The notes under the pieces are model-generated. The model did no database searches, was not told the DNA's origin, and saw only the letters and a program-made list of their open reading frames with translations. Shown here one piece after another: positions 33,899 through 42,713 of a stretch of DNA of 64,000 nt. The stretch comes from an uncultured Gemmatimonadota bacterium (lineage in GTDB: Bacteria > Gemmatimonadota > Gemmatimonadetes > Gemmatimonadales > Gemmatimonadaceae). Every line of letters starts with the position of its first letter. Position 1 is the stretch's first letter. The position numbers and the translations under genes are program-made. Location of the stretch: the NCBI GenBank assembly GCA_902826615.1, contig CADEFN010000003.1:517133-581132 (forward strand), in the 5' to 3' direction.

Positions 33899-33901
33899 GA
33901 G

Positions 33902-33922
33902 GCCAGATGGCAGATGGCAGGA
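33902..33922. repeat. Short GGCAGAT heptamer repeat
   Basis: Two to three head-to-tail copies of a GGCAGAY-type heptamer, ending GGCAGGA, lie just before the chosen start of the metal transporter. The same unit and the same ending occur in the longer array at 35336-35398. Confidence 0.5.
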
Positions 33923-34043
33923 CGCGTCAGTGGACGGCTGACTCCCCGACTTGGACACGCCCGGTGAATCTAGTCTGGGTTGGACAGGACCGGCGATGCA
34001 TGGCTCCCCCAAGCTGCCCCGGAGCGCGTAGACTTATGCTCCT

Positions 34044-35333
34044 GTGAGTCGCGCCCTTCTCATCATCCTGCTGCTGGCACTCAACGGCTTTTTCGTCGCC
34101 GTGGAGTTTGCCCTCGTTCGTTCCCGGAGAACGCGCCTTGAAGGCATGGCCCGATCCGGCGATCGGCTGGCGGCCATTGCGCTCAAGGCGACGGGCAACC
34201 TGTCCCGGGTGCTCTCGGCGTCCCAGCTGGGCATCACCCTCGCGTCACTTGGCTTGGGGTGGGTAGCGGAAAGTGTGTTAGGCGAACTCTTCGAACACTG
34301 GTTCGCTTCCCTTCCGATCGCGGTGGACGCCTCGGTGCGGATCAGCATCGGGGCCGCGGTGGCCCTGACGATTGCGACGTACATGCATGTGGTGTTCGGC
34401 GAACTGGCACCTCGCGCCGCCGCGCTCAACCACCCCGAGCAGGTCGCCAAGTGGCTCGCCCCGCTCCTGCTGGCGTTTGCCTGGCTGACCACCCCTTTCA
34501 CGTGGGTGCTGAATCACTCCGCGACGCTGGTGTTGCGGCTCTTTGGCCAGCGCGCCGATGTGTCCGAAGAGACCGTGCATTCGCCTGACGAGTTGCGGAT
34601 GCTCGTCGAACACTCGGAAGAGGGCGGCGCCATCCAGCGCCAGGACGCCGAACTGATCGAGGGAGTCTTTGAATTCAGCGAGAAGAACGCTCGCGAGGTG
34701 ATGACACCGCGCACCAACGTGGTCGCGATGCCGATTGACGCCACTCTCGACGAGGCCTGTGCCATTGTCGACGAGAGCAACTTCTCGCGGTATCCGGTTT
34801 TCGAAGACTCGCTCGACAACGTGGTGGGTCTGGTGCTGGCCAAGGACCTGCTGCGCGCCATGCGCCGCACCCCCGACGACTTTTCGCTCCGTCAGATTAT
34901 TCGCGACGTCCATGTGGTGCCGGGCTCACGTGAAGTGGAGGAAGTCCTCTCCGACTTCAAGCGTCGCAAGGAACACATGGCCGTGGTGCTGGACGAATTC
35001 GGCGGCACCGCCGGCATCGTCACCATGGAAGACCTCCTCGAAGAGATCGTCGGCGAAATCCTGGACGAATACGACGAGCCAGAGCGACGCGCATCGACGG
35101 GGACATCGGGTGAAACACTCGTGCCGGGTGAAACGCACGTGACCGAGGTGAACGAGACCTACGGGCTCACCCTCGAAGAAGAGAACTACACGACCATCGG
35201 CGGCTATCTCTTTGGAGCACTCGGACGGCTCCCCCAGGTAGGCGATCGCGTGGTAATTCAGGGCACCGCGCTGTCAGTGCGCGAGATGGAGGGGCGCCGG
35301 ATCAAGACGGTGGCGCTGGAGGCTAGGGCGTAG
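34044..35333 (+). CDS. CorC/HlyC-family protein (DUF21, two CBS domains, transporter-associated domain)
   Basis: The 429-residue protein has the order typical of the family: an N-terminal DUF21 (CNNM) membrane domain with helices at about 3-25, 55-85 and 95-150, two CBS domains (about 200-320: REVMTPRTNVVAMPID, NFSRYPVFEDSLDNVVGLVLAKDLL) and a CorC_HlyC domain (YGLTLEEENYTTIGGYLFGALGRLPQVGD). Members are linked to magnesium or cobalt efflux; the older name haemolysin is misleading. GTG start at 34044 with no clear ribosome site. The stop is followed at once by a heptamer repeat array. Confidence 0.9.
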   Translation: MSRALLIILLLALNGFFVAVEFALVRSRRTRLEGMARSGDRLAAIALKATGNLSRVLSASQLGITLASLGLGWVAESVLGELFEHWFASLPIAVDASVRISIGAAVALTIATYMHVVFGELAPRAAALNHPEQVAKWLAPLLLAFAWLTTPFTWVLNHSATLVLRLFGQRADVSEETVHSPDELRMLVEHSEEGGAIQRQDAELIEGVFEFSEKNAREVMTPRTNVVAMPIDATLDEACAIVDESNFSRYPVFEDSLDNVVGLVLAKDLLRAMRRTPDDFSLRQIIRDVHVVPGSREVEEVLSDFKRRKEHMAVVLDEFGGTAGIVTMEDLLEEIVGEILDEYDEPERRASTGTSGETLVPGETHVTEVNETYGLTLEEENYTTIGGYLFGALGRLPQVGDRVVIQGTALSVREMEGRRIKTVALEARA

Positions 35334-35335
35334 GC

Positions 35336-35398
35336 GGTAGACGGCAGTTGGCAGACGGCAGACGGCAGACGGCAGACGGCAGAGGGCAGACGGCAGGA
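35336..35398. repeat. Heptanucleotide tandem repeat array (GGCAGAC)n
   Basis: Nine consecutive seven-base units, five of them exactly GGCAGAC and the rest differing by one to three bases, run from 35336 to 35398 directly after the CorC-type gene stop. There are no spacers, so it is not CRISPR. Unit length seven would shift reading frames if expanded into a gene. Confidence 0.85.
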
Positions 35399-35427
35399 GC
35401 GGGGCGGCCGAGAGCTTCACCGTGCCT

Positions 35428-36324
35428 TCATCGCCTCTTCGCCATTTCCACGGCCACACGGATCGCTTGCTTCATGCTGCTCGCATCGGCGAGCCCTTTG
35501 CCGGCAATATCCAGCGCCGTGCCGTGATCCGGTGAGGTCCGTGGAAACGGAAGGCCGAGCGTCACATTCACCGCGCTACCAAATGAGGCCACCTTGATGG
35601 CCGTCATCCCGACGTCGTGATACGGCGCGATAACGGCGTCGAACTCCCCGCGCATGGCACGCACAAATACCGTGTCCGCTGGGAAGGGGCCGGCAACACC
35701 CAGGGCCCGCGCCACCGGGGCAAGCAGGTCATCGTCCTCGCGACCAAAGCGGCCACCATCGCCCGCGTGCGGGTTAAGGGCGCACAGAGCGAGTCGCGGG
35801 GTGGTCAGACCAAACCAGTGCTGCAGGCCGGACCGTGTGGTTTCGACGGCTTCGCGCAGCGCCTCCGCGGTAACACGATCGGGGACGTCGCGCAGCGGGA
35901 TGTGGGTGGTAGCCAGCACCACGCGCAATCGATCTGAGGCCAGCATCATCGCCGTGGGCACGCCACACAAGGCGGCCAGCATCTCGGTGTGACCAGGATA
36001 GGTGTATCCGCCAGCCAGCAGTGCCGCTTTGTCGATGGGCGCGGTCACGAGGGCGTCGGCGCCACCGGCAAGGATGAGTGCCACGGCACGCTCGATGGCG
36101 AGCCCGGCCAGCTTCCCTGCCTCCGCGGCGCTGCTGCCAGGAGTCCAAGCACCGACAGACACACCGACTGTGGGCTCGATCCCGGTCGGCCCTACCACGA
36201 TGTAGCTCGCCAGCGACGCAATGTCGGGGTCAGCCAGCGCCTTCGTCACGATTTCCGGACCGATCCCCCGCGGATCGCCGAGTGTGATGGCGACGCGCGG
36301 CTGCACACCAGGCGAGGGGGACAC
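35428..36324 (-). CDS. pdxA: 4-hydroxythreonine-4-phosphate dehydrogenase
   Basis: The 298-residue protein matches PdxA: ITLGDPRGIGPEIVTKAL at the N-terminus, metal-site histidine in YPGHTEMLAALCG, LNPHAGDGGRFGRED in the middle, and the C-terminal HDVGMTAIKVASFGSAVNVTLGLPFPRTSPDHGTA. It makes the precursor of pyridoxal phosphate in the DXP-dependent route. GTG start ten bases after the surA stop; the surA-pdxA order is also found in enterobacteria. PLP would also be the ligand of the MocR regulator at 13759. Confidence 0.95.
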   Translation of the reverse strand: MSPSPGVQPRVAITLGDPRGIGPEIVTKALADPDIASLASYIVVGPTGIEPTVGVSVGAWTPGSSAAEAGKLAGLAIERAVALILAGGADALVTAPIDKAALLAGGYTYPGHTEMLAALCGVPTAMMLASDRLRVVLATTHIPLRDVPDRVTAEALREAVETTRSGLQHWFGLTTPRLALCALNPHAGDGGRFGREDDDLLAPVARALGVAGPFPADTVFVRAMRGEFDAVIAPYHDVGMTAIKVASFGSAVNVTLGLPFPRTSPDHGTALDIAGKGLADASSMKQAIRVAVEMAKRR

Positions 36325-36334
36325 GATCGGGAGC

Positions 36335-37687
36335 TCAGTCCTTCAGCATGACGGTGACAAACGTTTCCTTGCGCAGATTGTCGAGCAGACGGCGCATGGA
36401 CTTCTCCTCGGCCAGCTGGTCCCGGATCTGGTTGCGGAGATCCTGGACGGTGTAGTCGCCCTCTTCGGCCACGGCGATCAGCTGGGCAATGACAAACTTG
36501 GGAACGCCTCGCGACTTGTCCTCGACCGGGAAGGGCCCGACGAAGTCCCCATTGGCCCGGCCCTTGAACGCCTCCTGGTACGACTCGGGCAAACGCGAAC
36601 GTTCGAACGGTTCCAGCACGCCGCGGGCCTCGTCCGACGCGATGTCGTGATACCGCGCCACGAGCGTATCGTACGACACTGCTCCGCTCTTCCACATGGT
36701 GATCACGGAGTCGGCGCGCACCTGGGCCCGTGCGACATCGGTGGAGTCGTAGCCCGGCTTGATCAGAATATGCCGTGCCTTGCGCTCCGAGGGCTGCACG
36801 CGGTCCACGCGAATGATGTGGTAGCCGTACTGCGTCTCGACGATCGGGCTGATCTGTCCCGCCGAGAGGTAGAACATCATCTGGTCGAATGCCGGCACCA
36901 TCTGCGCGCGCCGATTCCACCCCAGGTCGCCGCCCTGAATGGCCGACGCCGAATCCTGCGATTCGCGCTTGGCGATCTTCTCGAAATCCCCGCCCGTGCG
37001 CAGCTCCGTGAGGAGCGAGTCGGTCTTGGTGAACGCCACCTTCTTCGACGAGTCCGACGCCGTCGTGGGGACGACGATCTGGCGGAACGTGACGGTTGCG
37101 GGGCGTTTGGGGAGGCGCTCCTTTTCCTTGGCGAAGGCCTCGGTGATCTCGTCCTCGGCCACGGCGACGGTGATCATCTTGCCGTCCTGCCGGAACTTCT
37201 GCACCAGCTTCTGCTGCATGGTGCTGCGACGCGCCTGATCCATCATCCAGCGACGGTACTCCTCGATGGTGCCGAATCCATCGCCCTTGAGGGCCTGGTT
37301 GAGTTCCGCGTCGCTTTTGAAGTTGTCGCGCAACTGCTTCATGCGCTGATCGACCGTCTCGTTGAGATCGGTGTCGGCCACGACAATCGAGGTGTCCTTG
37401 CGAGCACGCTGCACCATGACCTCGACGTCGATCATCTCGCCGAGTACCTCTCGCGCGAACTTCTCCTGTGCCTCCGGATCTTCCGGCACCTGAATGCCGC
37501 GCGCTCGGCGGATGTTCACCTGCTCGAGCACTTCACTCCACAAGATGGGAGTGACACCAACAACCGCCACAATGCGGTCGATATCAATCTTGATACCCGG
37601 ATCAGCGGCGACCTTGGTGGAGTCCTGAGCTCCAAGGCTTCCGGCGAAGAGGGCGAGGGCCAGCGCAAATCGACCGAGGGTTTTCAT
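36335..37687 (-). CDS. surA: Periplasmic peptidyl-prolyl isomerase / outer-membrane protein chaperone (SurA-like)
   Basis: The 450-residue protein has a signal peptide (LGRFALALALFAGSLGAQ), a SurA-type N-terminal domain (IDIDRIVAVVGVTPILWSEVLEQV, about 34-170) and two parvulin-like regions (about 185-290 with GGDLGWNRRAQMVPAFDQMMF and YGYHIIRVD; then RKARHILI onward). It chaperones unfolded outer-membrane proteins. GGAG lies upstream of the ATG. It is followed closely by pdxA and preceded by a second PpiC-domain gene, so three genes probably form a unit. Confidence 0.88.
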   Translation of the reverse strand: MKTLGRFALALALFAGSLGAQDSTKVAADPGIKIDIDRIVAVVGVTPILWSEVLEQVNIRRARGIQVPEDPEAQEKFAREVLGEMIDVEVMVQRARKDTSIVVADTDLNETVDQRMKQLRDNFKSDAELNQALKGDGFGTIEEYRRWMMDQARRSTMQQKLVQKFRQDGKMITVAVAEDEITEAFAKEKERLPKRPATVTFRQIVVPTTASDSSKKVAFTKTDSLLTELRTGGDFEKIAKRESQDSASAIQGGDLGWNRRAQMVPAFDQMMFYLSAGQISPIVETQYGYHIIRVDRVQPSERKARHILIKPGYDSTDVARAQVRADSVITMWKSGAVSYDTLVARYHDIASDEARGVLEPFERSRLPESYQEAFKGRANGDFVGPFPVEDKSRGVPKFVIAQLIAVAEEGDYTVQDLRNQIRDQLAEEKSMRRLLDNLRKETFVTVMLKD

Positions 37688-37781
37688 GGCTTCTCCTACC
37701 CGCGATGACAGTGCGGGTTCTCAAACTGCCCGGGACACCTGGCTAAGATTGGCACGGGGCCAGTGAAAGCCAGCGACACCC

Positions 37782-37806
37782 GAGGCCCCCGCTCATGCGG
37801 GGGCTC
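37782..37806 (-). terminator. GC-rich hairpin between ppiC-like gene and surA
   Basis: An inverted repeat (37782-37792 with 37797-37806, one bulge) with a four-base loop lies 17 bases after the PpiC gene stop on the minus strand. No T run follows on that strand, so it may reduce rather than end transcription into surA. Confidence 0.45.
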
Positions 37807-37822
37807 GGTGATGCGTCGAGAG

Positions 37823-39274
37823 CTACCGCCTGGTCGTGTCGACCGGCGGCATTGGGGCCGGCGGTGCACCACCCGGCATCGGCACGGCCGACTTCGGCAT
37901 GCTTGACGCCTTTGCCGAATCTTCCTTCGCACGAATGGTCTGTGCAGCCGCCACCGCTCGGTCCAACCCGGCCGAGTTGACTTTCCAGTCGAATTTCTTG
38001 CGCAGCGCCTGCGCAAGCGGCGCCGGAACCTCGATGAACTGTTCCTCGCCCTTCACCAGCTTGTTGAAGTAGGCGTCGACACGCGAGGGAGCGAGTGTCT
38101 TGCGCTCAGCGGCACTCTTGGCGCTATCGGCGAGCATGGCCGGTGCAATGCGCAGACCCGACCAGGCGTTACGAAGAATGGTCGCAAAGGAGCGGTAGAG
38201 CTCCGACGTCTCCGTGGAGTCCATCGCGATCTTGGCGCTATCGGCAGCCGCGAGAATGAGTTCGCTGCGCATCAGGTTGCGAACAAAGGTCTCGAGCAGC
38301 GAGTCAGGCGCCTGGCCGATCTGCCCACGGATCTGTTCCGGATTCGGAGTGCCTTCGAGCCAGCGTGCCACCTGACTGGCCTTGAAGGTGCCGAGTCGCG
38401 ACTTGGCGACGGCGGTGCCGTCATCCTGGTGCGCGGCGGGGTTGGCGGCAATCGACTTCACGGTACGGGCAAAGGTGGGCTCGATGACCACCTTGGCGCC
38501 GTTTTCGAGCCCGGCGATCCATGTGCTCTCGGCCACCACCCGCGAGCGCTGCGACCACTGCTGCTTGAAGGCGTCTGCAACTTCGCTGTAGGTGGAGCGA
38601 CGCACGATGTGGTAACCGAACTGCGTCTTCACGAGCGGCCCGATCTGGCCGGGCTTGAGGCCCATGACCGCCTGCGCGAATTCCGGGACCATCGCTGCCG
38701 GCGGGAAGACTCCGAGGTCTCCGCCCTGTTCCTTTGTGCCATCGGAGCCGTACTGCTTGGCCAGCGCAGCAAAGTTGGCATCGGTGGTGCGATCGAGCAC
38801 CGACTGCGCGCGCTTCATCACGGAGTCGCTTCCCGTGGCGCCCTGATCCGGGGGCAGCGCAAAGAGGATGTGCCGTGCCGCCAGGAGCTGACCCGTCTCG
38901 TACTTGCTCGCGAGATCGGTGGTGTCGGCCACCCATGATGCGGAGAGCTGGGTGTAGAGTTTCTGCGACTTGGTCTGCGAGATCACCGGCCACATGACGT
39001 CGTCGATGAGCTTCTTGTCGGTGAGCGAGTCGCCGTTGGCGGCTGCTTCACCGAGGAGGTGATAGTTCACCCAGGCGTCGGCGATGCTCTGTGCGACTTC
39101 ACGCCGCACGGGCACCTGCGACTTCCCCATCATTTCGGCCATCCGGTCAACGGACAGCTCCTGAGAGCCAGCGCTGGCGACGACGTCGACATGTGCGGTG
39201 AGGGCTTCCTTGAGTCCATCGCAGGCCGCGAGACCCGCGAGCATGGCGACGCCGAGAAGACGAAAACGTGGCAT
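37823..39274 (-). CDS. PpiC-type peptidyl-prolyl isomerase lipoprotein
   Basis: The 483-residue protein has a lipobox (LLGVAMLAGLAAC, cysteine 18), a helical N-terminal chaperone region, and a parvulin domain at about 130-235 (AARHILFALPPD, GGDLGVFPPAAMVPEFAQAVM, TQFGYHIVRR). The C-terminal third is helical and ends in a proline/methionine-rich tail. It should sit in the periplasm attached to a membrane and help fold exported proteins, like PrsA. Located upstream of surA with the same orientation. Confidence 0.85.
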   Translation of the reverse strand: MPRFRLLGVAMLAGLAACDGLKEALTAHVDVVASAGSQELSVDRMAEMMGKSQVPVRREVAQSIADAWVNYHLLGEAAANGDSLTDKKLIDDVMWPVISQTKSQKLYTQLSASWVADTTDLASKYETGQLLAARHILFALPPDQGATGSDSVMKRAQSVLDRTTDANFAALAKQYGSDGTKEQGGDLGVFPPAAMVPEFAQAVMGLKPGQIGPLVKTQFGYHIVRRSTYSEVADAFKQQWSQRSRVVAESTWIAGLENGAKVVIEPTFARTVKSIAANPAAHQDDGTAVAKSRLGTFKASQVARWLEGTPNPEQIRGQIGQAPDSLLETFVRNLMRSELILAAADSAKIAMDSTETSELYRSFATILRNAWSGLRIAPAMLADSAKSAAERKTLAPSRVDAYFNKLVKGEEQFIEVPAPLAQALRKKFDWKVNSAGLDRAVAAAQTIRAKEDSAKASSMPKSAVPMPGGAPPAPMPPVDTTRR

Positions 39275-39389
39275 TGGAGAAGTGAGGGTGGTCGGTGGGA
39301 CAGGGCGATTCAGGAGGAGTCGTTCTGCTACGAGCGTCGAGCCTCCGACCCGAACTCGCCTGCGCCCCGAGATTGGTCCCGAAACAGGC

Positions 39390-42300
39390 TTACGGGGTTG
39401 GCCGCAGAAACTGCAGCGCCCTCACAAGCCCTTCGAGGATGGCGGAACCGCCCAGTCGCGTCAGCTTGAGCGACAGCGGGTGCGGTCGGCGCACCTCGGC
39501 GCGGAACTGGACCTCCCCGAAAGCGGTGGAGAGGGCCTTGAGCCTTGGAACAACAGAGTCGCGAAAGTTAACACGCGCCTCGTTGCCATGCACCATGATT
39601 CCCTCGATCCCCAGCTCTCCGCCGACCAGTCTGAGGGTGGCCGTGGCCAGGAGGTTCGAGACTTCCGGGGGAAGCTTGCCGAATCGGTCACGCAGCTCGG
39701 CCCGAATGCCGTCCAGTTCCGCTGGGGTGGCAGCGGCCGTCATGCGCCGATACAGGTCGAGCTTTGACTCCTGCGCCGGGATGTAGTCGTCGGGCACAAA
39801 GGCTGGCAGGTCGAGCGACACGTCGGCCGGGGCGGCCTTCGGGGCGTGGGCCCCAAGCTGGATCCGCTTGACCGTCTGTTCCAGCATCCGGAGGTAGAGG
39901 TCGAACCCAACCGCCGTGACATGACCCGACTGTTCGGCGCCGAGGAGGTTGCCCGCCCCTCGCAGCTCCATGTCCTTGAGGGCCACACGATACCCGGCCC
40001 CAAGCTCGGTGTGATGTTCCAGCACCTTGAGCCGGCGCTCGGCGTCTTCGTCGATGAGGTCGGGGACGACCAGGTAGCAGTAGGCCCGACGATGGGAGCG
40101 CCCCACACGTCCGCGAAGCTGATAGAGCTGCGCAAGCCCGAAGTGATCGGCCCGGTTGATGAACATCGTGTTGGCGTTGGGCACATCGAGCCCCGACTCG
40201 ACAATCAGCGTGGAGACCAGGATATCGACCTCTCCACCAACAAAACGCCGCATCACATCCTCGAGCTCCTTCTCCTTCATCTGCCCGTGGCCCACGGCAA
40301 TCCGCGCGCGCGGAACCACCCGCTGCAGGTGATCGGCAATCGCGAGGATGGTCTCGATGCGATTGTGGACGAAGAAGACCTGTCCCCCACGATCCAGTTC
40401 GCGCGCGATCCCCTCTTCGATGAGGCCATCGTCCCACGGCTCCACGAACGTGAGCACCGGCGACCGGTCACGCGGCGGCGTCTGCATGAGTGTCATGTCG
40501 CGCAGGCCCGCCAGCGACAGATGCAGGGTACGCGGAATGGGAGTCGCCGTGAGCGTGAGCACATCGGTCTCGAGCTTGAGCTGCTTGAGACGCTCCTTGT
40601 GTTTCACCCCGAAGCGATGCTCCTCGTCCACCACGATGAGCCCTAACTCGCCGAAGACGACGTCCTCACTCAGCAGGCGGTGCGTGCCGATGACGATGTC
40701 CACCTTTTTGGCCTTGAGTTCAGCGAGCACACCCGCCTGTTCCTTCGCCGTCTGAAAGCGGCTCATGGCGGCGATCCGAATGGGAAAGTCGGCCATGCGT
40801 TCGCTGAAGGTGCGGAAGTGCTGGTCGGCCAGAATGGTCGTCGGCACGAGGACCGCTACCTGCCGCCCGCTCTGGACGGCCTTGAAGGCCGCGCGAATGG
40901 CAATTTCGGTTTTGCCATAACCCACGTCGCCCACGAGCAGGCGGTCCATGGGACGCTCGCCTTCCATGTCACGCTTGACGTCCTCGGTGGCACGACGCTG
41001 ATCGGGCGTGTCTTCAAAGAGGAACGACGACTCCAGCTGACGCTGCCAGGCAGTGTCGGGATGGTGCGAGGAGCGGCTGGCGATACGGCGGCGGGCGTAG
41101 AGCTCGAGGAGCTCCTGGGTCATCAGCTCGATCGCTGCGCGTGTTTTGTCGCGCTGCGCGGCCCAGCGGCGTCCCCCGAGTTTGTGCAGTTTGGGGGGCG
41201 GCACATCGTCGCCCACGTCCACCCCCGACCGGTATCGCTCCACCTGGTCGATGCGGTACAGGGGCACATTGAGACGGTCGCCACCCTCGTACTCGATGAC
41301 CGCCACCTCGATGGTGCTCTCCTTGACGAAGAGCTGCTCGATGCCTCGGTAAATGCCCACCCCGTGCTCGAGGTGCACCACATAGTCCCCGGGCTTGAGG
41401 GTATTGAGGGTCTCGAGGGCCGAGGCGGTGGCGTATCGGCGCGCGCGGCGCAGACGCCGGTCACGCCGGAAGATTTCGTGATCGGTGAGGATTCGCAGCC
41501 CACGCGCTTCGGACGCCGGGCCCGCGTCAGTGCGTCGGGTGCCGGGCGGAATAACAAAGCCGCCGTGCAGCACACCGATGGTCAGCGCGGCCGGCGACGG
41601 GTTCCACTCATCCTCGTTGAGCAACTCATCGAGACGTTCGGCCTGGCCACTGTTGTCGCAGAGAATGACCGTGGGCATTCCGTCGCGCACCACGCGTCGC
41701 AGCAGCCGCACATCGCGCGAGATGTTGTCGGGGGCGCGGATGGGAAATGAGATGGCCGAGGGCTCGCTGGCGGCATCGGCAGTGGCGATACGCCCGAACT
41801 GGTCGAGCTGCCGCCGCAATTCCTCAGGACTGACAAAGGCTTCGTGTTGCGCGGCATGGTCTTCACCACGACGCCGAGCCAGATCGGCATGATGCGCGGC
41901 CTCGTCCCAGGTGCGCTGCACTTCCGGCTTGAGGTGCGACTCGTCAGGCAGGACGAGCAGCGCATCGGGGGGGAAGAGCGAGGTGATGGAGACCTGCTCC
42001 TTCCCGGCTGTGGCGGGTCCGACGTGCCCATCCACCGGAAGAATGACTGCGACCTCGGCCGGTCGCGTGGTGCGCTGCGTGCCGAGGTCAAAGTGCCGCA
42101 ACTCGGTGATCTCGTCGCCCCAGAACTCGAGGCGTACCGGTTCGGCCATGCCATACGAGTAGATGTCGACGATCCCGCCACGGACGGCGAATTGCGCGAC
42201 ATCATCGAGCATGGTGACCCGTTCGAAGCCGATGGCCTCGAGGTGGGCGATGAGATCTTCGAGCCGTCTCGTCTCACCGGCGCGCAGTTCGAGTCGTGCG

Positions 42301-42713
42301 GCCCCCAGCGCTGCGGGCAACCCGGTGCGTTCAAGGAGGGCGCGTCCCGTGGTGAGCAGCACTCTCACCTGACCGCGCGACACGCGTTCGAGGGTTTCCA
42401 CGCGCTCGCCGGCGATTTCGGCGTGTGGCTCTGCCAGGTCAAAGCTCTCACGCGGCGGGTACAGCGCCACGGACCCGCTGTCCATCAATAGTTCGAGATC
42501 GGCCAGCCAGCGTTCGGCGTCACTGACGCTTTCAGCGACTACAACAAAAAAGCGGTTGGCGTGGTGGCGAGCCACCGCCGCGACCAGCACGGCACCGGAC
42601 GACCCCACGAGTCCGGAGACGGCAACCCGCTCTCCGCGTCCGGGAATTCCGGCAACCAGGCGGCCGAACGGTGCGAGGCGTTCGAACGCATCAATGACCA
42701 GCGGTAGTGGCAT
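39390..42713 (-). CDS. mfd: Transcription-repair coupling factor
   Basis: The 1107-residue protein is a full-length Mfd. The N-terminal UvrB-like domains include YPPRESFDLAEPHAEIAGERVETL. The RNA-polymerase interaction domain starts near PGDYVVHLEHGVGIYRG. The RecG-like translocase has VGDVGYGKTEIAIRAAFKA (Walker A), DEEHRFG (Walker B) and TATPIPRTLHLS. The C-terminal TRCF domain ends the protein. Mfd removes stalled polymerase and recruits UvrA. The start at 42713 overlaps the stop of the BatA-like gene (TGATG); the longer frame is spurious. A terminal segment after 39390 opens a 115-base gap without features. Confidence 0.97.
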   Translation of the reverse strand: MPLPLVIDAFERLAPFGRLVAGIPGRGERVAVSGLVGSSGAVLVAAVARHHANRFFVVVAESVSDAERWLADLELLMDSGSVALYPPRESFDLAEPHAEIAGERVETLERVSRGQVRVLLTTGRALLERTGLPAALGAARLELRAGETRRLEDLIAHLEAIGFERVTMLDDVAQFAVRGGIVDIYSYGMAEPVRLEFWGDEITELRHFDLGTQRTTRPAEVAVILPVDGHVGPATAGKEQVSITSLFPPDALLVLPDESHLKPEVQRTWDEAAHHADLARRRGEDHAAQHEAFVSPEELRRQLDQFGRIATADAASEPSAISFPIRAPDNISRDVRLLRRVVRDGMPTVILCDNSGQAERLDELLNEDEWNPSPAALTIGVLHGGFVIPPGTRRTDAGPASEARGLRILTDHEIFRRDRRLRRARRYATASALETLNTLKPGDYVVHLEHGVGIYRGIEQLFVKESTIEVAVIEYEGGDRLNVPLYRIDQVERYRSGVDVGDDVPPPKLHKLGGRRWAAQRDKTRAAIELMTQELLELYARRRIASRSSHHPDTAWQRQLESSFLFEDTPDQRRATEDVKRDMEGERPMDRLLVGDVGYGKTEIAIRAAFKAVQSGRQVAVLVPTTILADQHFRTFSERMADFPIRIAAMSRFQTAKEQAGVLAELKAKKVDIVIGTHRLLSEDVVFGELGLIVVDEEHRFGVKHKERLKQLKLETDVLTLTATPIPRTLHLSLAGLRDMTLMQTPPRDRSPVLTFVEPWDDGLIEEGIARELDRGGQVFFVHNRIETILAIADHLQRVVPRARIAVGHGQMKEKELEDVMRRFVGGEVDILVSTLIVESGLDVPNANTMFINRADHFGLAQLYQLRGRVGRSHRRAYCYLVVPDLIDEDAERRLKVLEHHTELGAGYRVALKDMELRGAGNLLGAEQSGHVTAVGFDLYLRMLEQTVKRIQLGAHAPKAAPADVSLDLPAFVPDDYIPAQESKLDLYRRMTAAATPAELDGIRAELRDRFGKLPPEVSNLLATATLRLVGGELGIEGIMVHGNEARVNFRDSVVPRLKALSTAFGEVQFRAEVRRPHPLSLKLTRLGGSAILEGLVRALQFLRPTP

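Noticed and set aside
35336-35398. Repeat array as CRISPR
   Set aside because: Units of seven bases are head to tail with no spacers, and there are no cas genes in the window.
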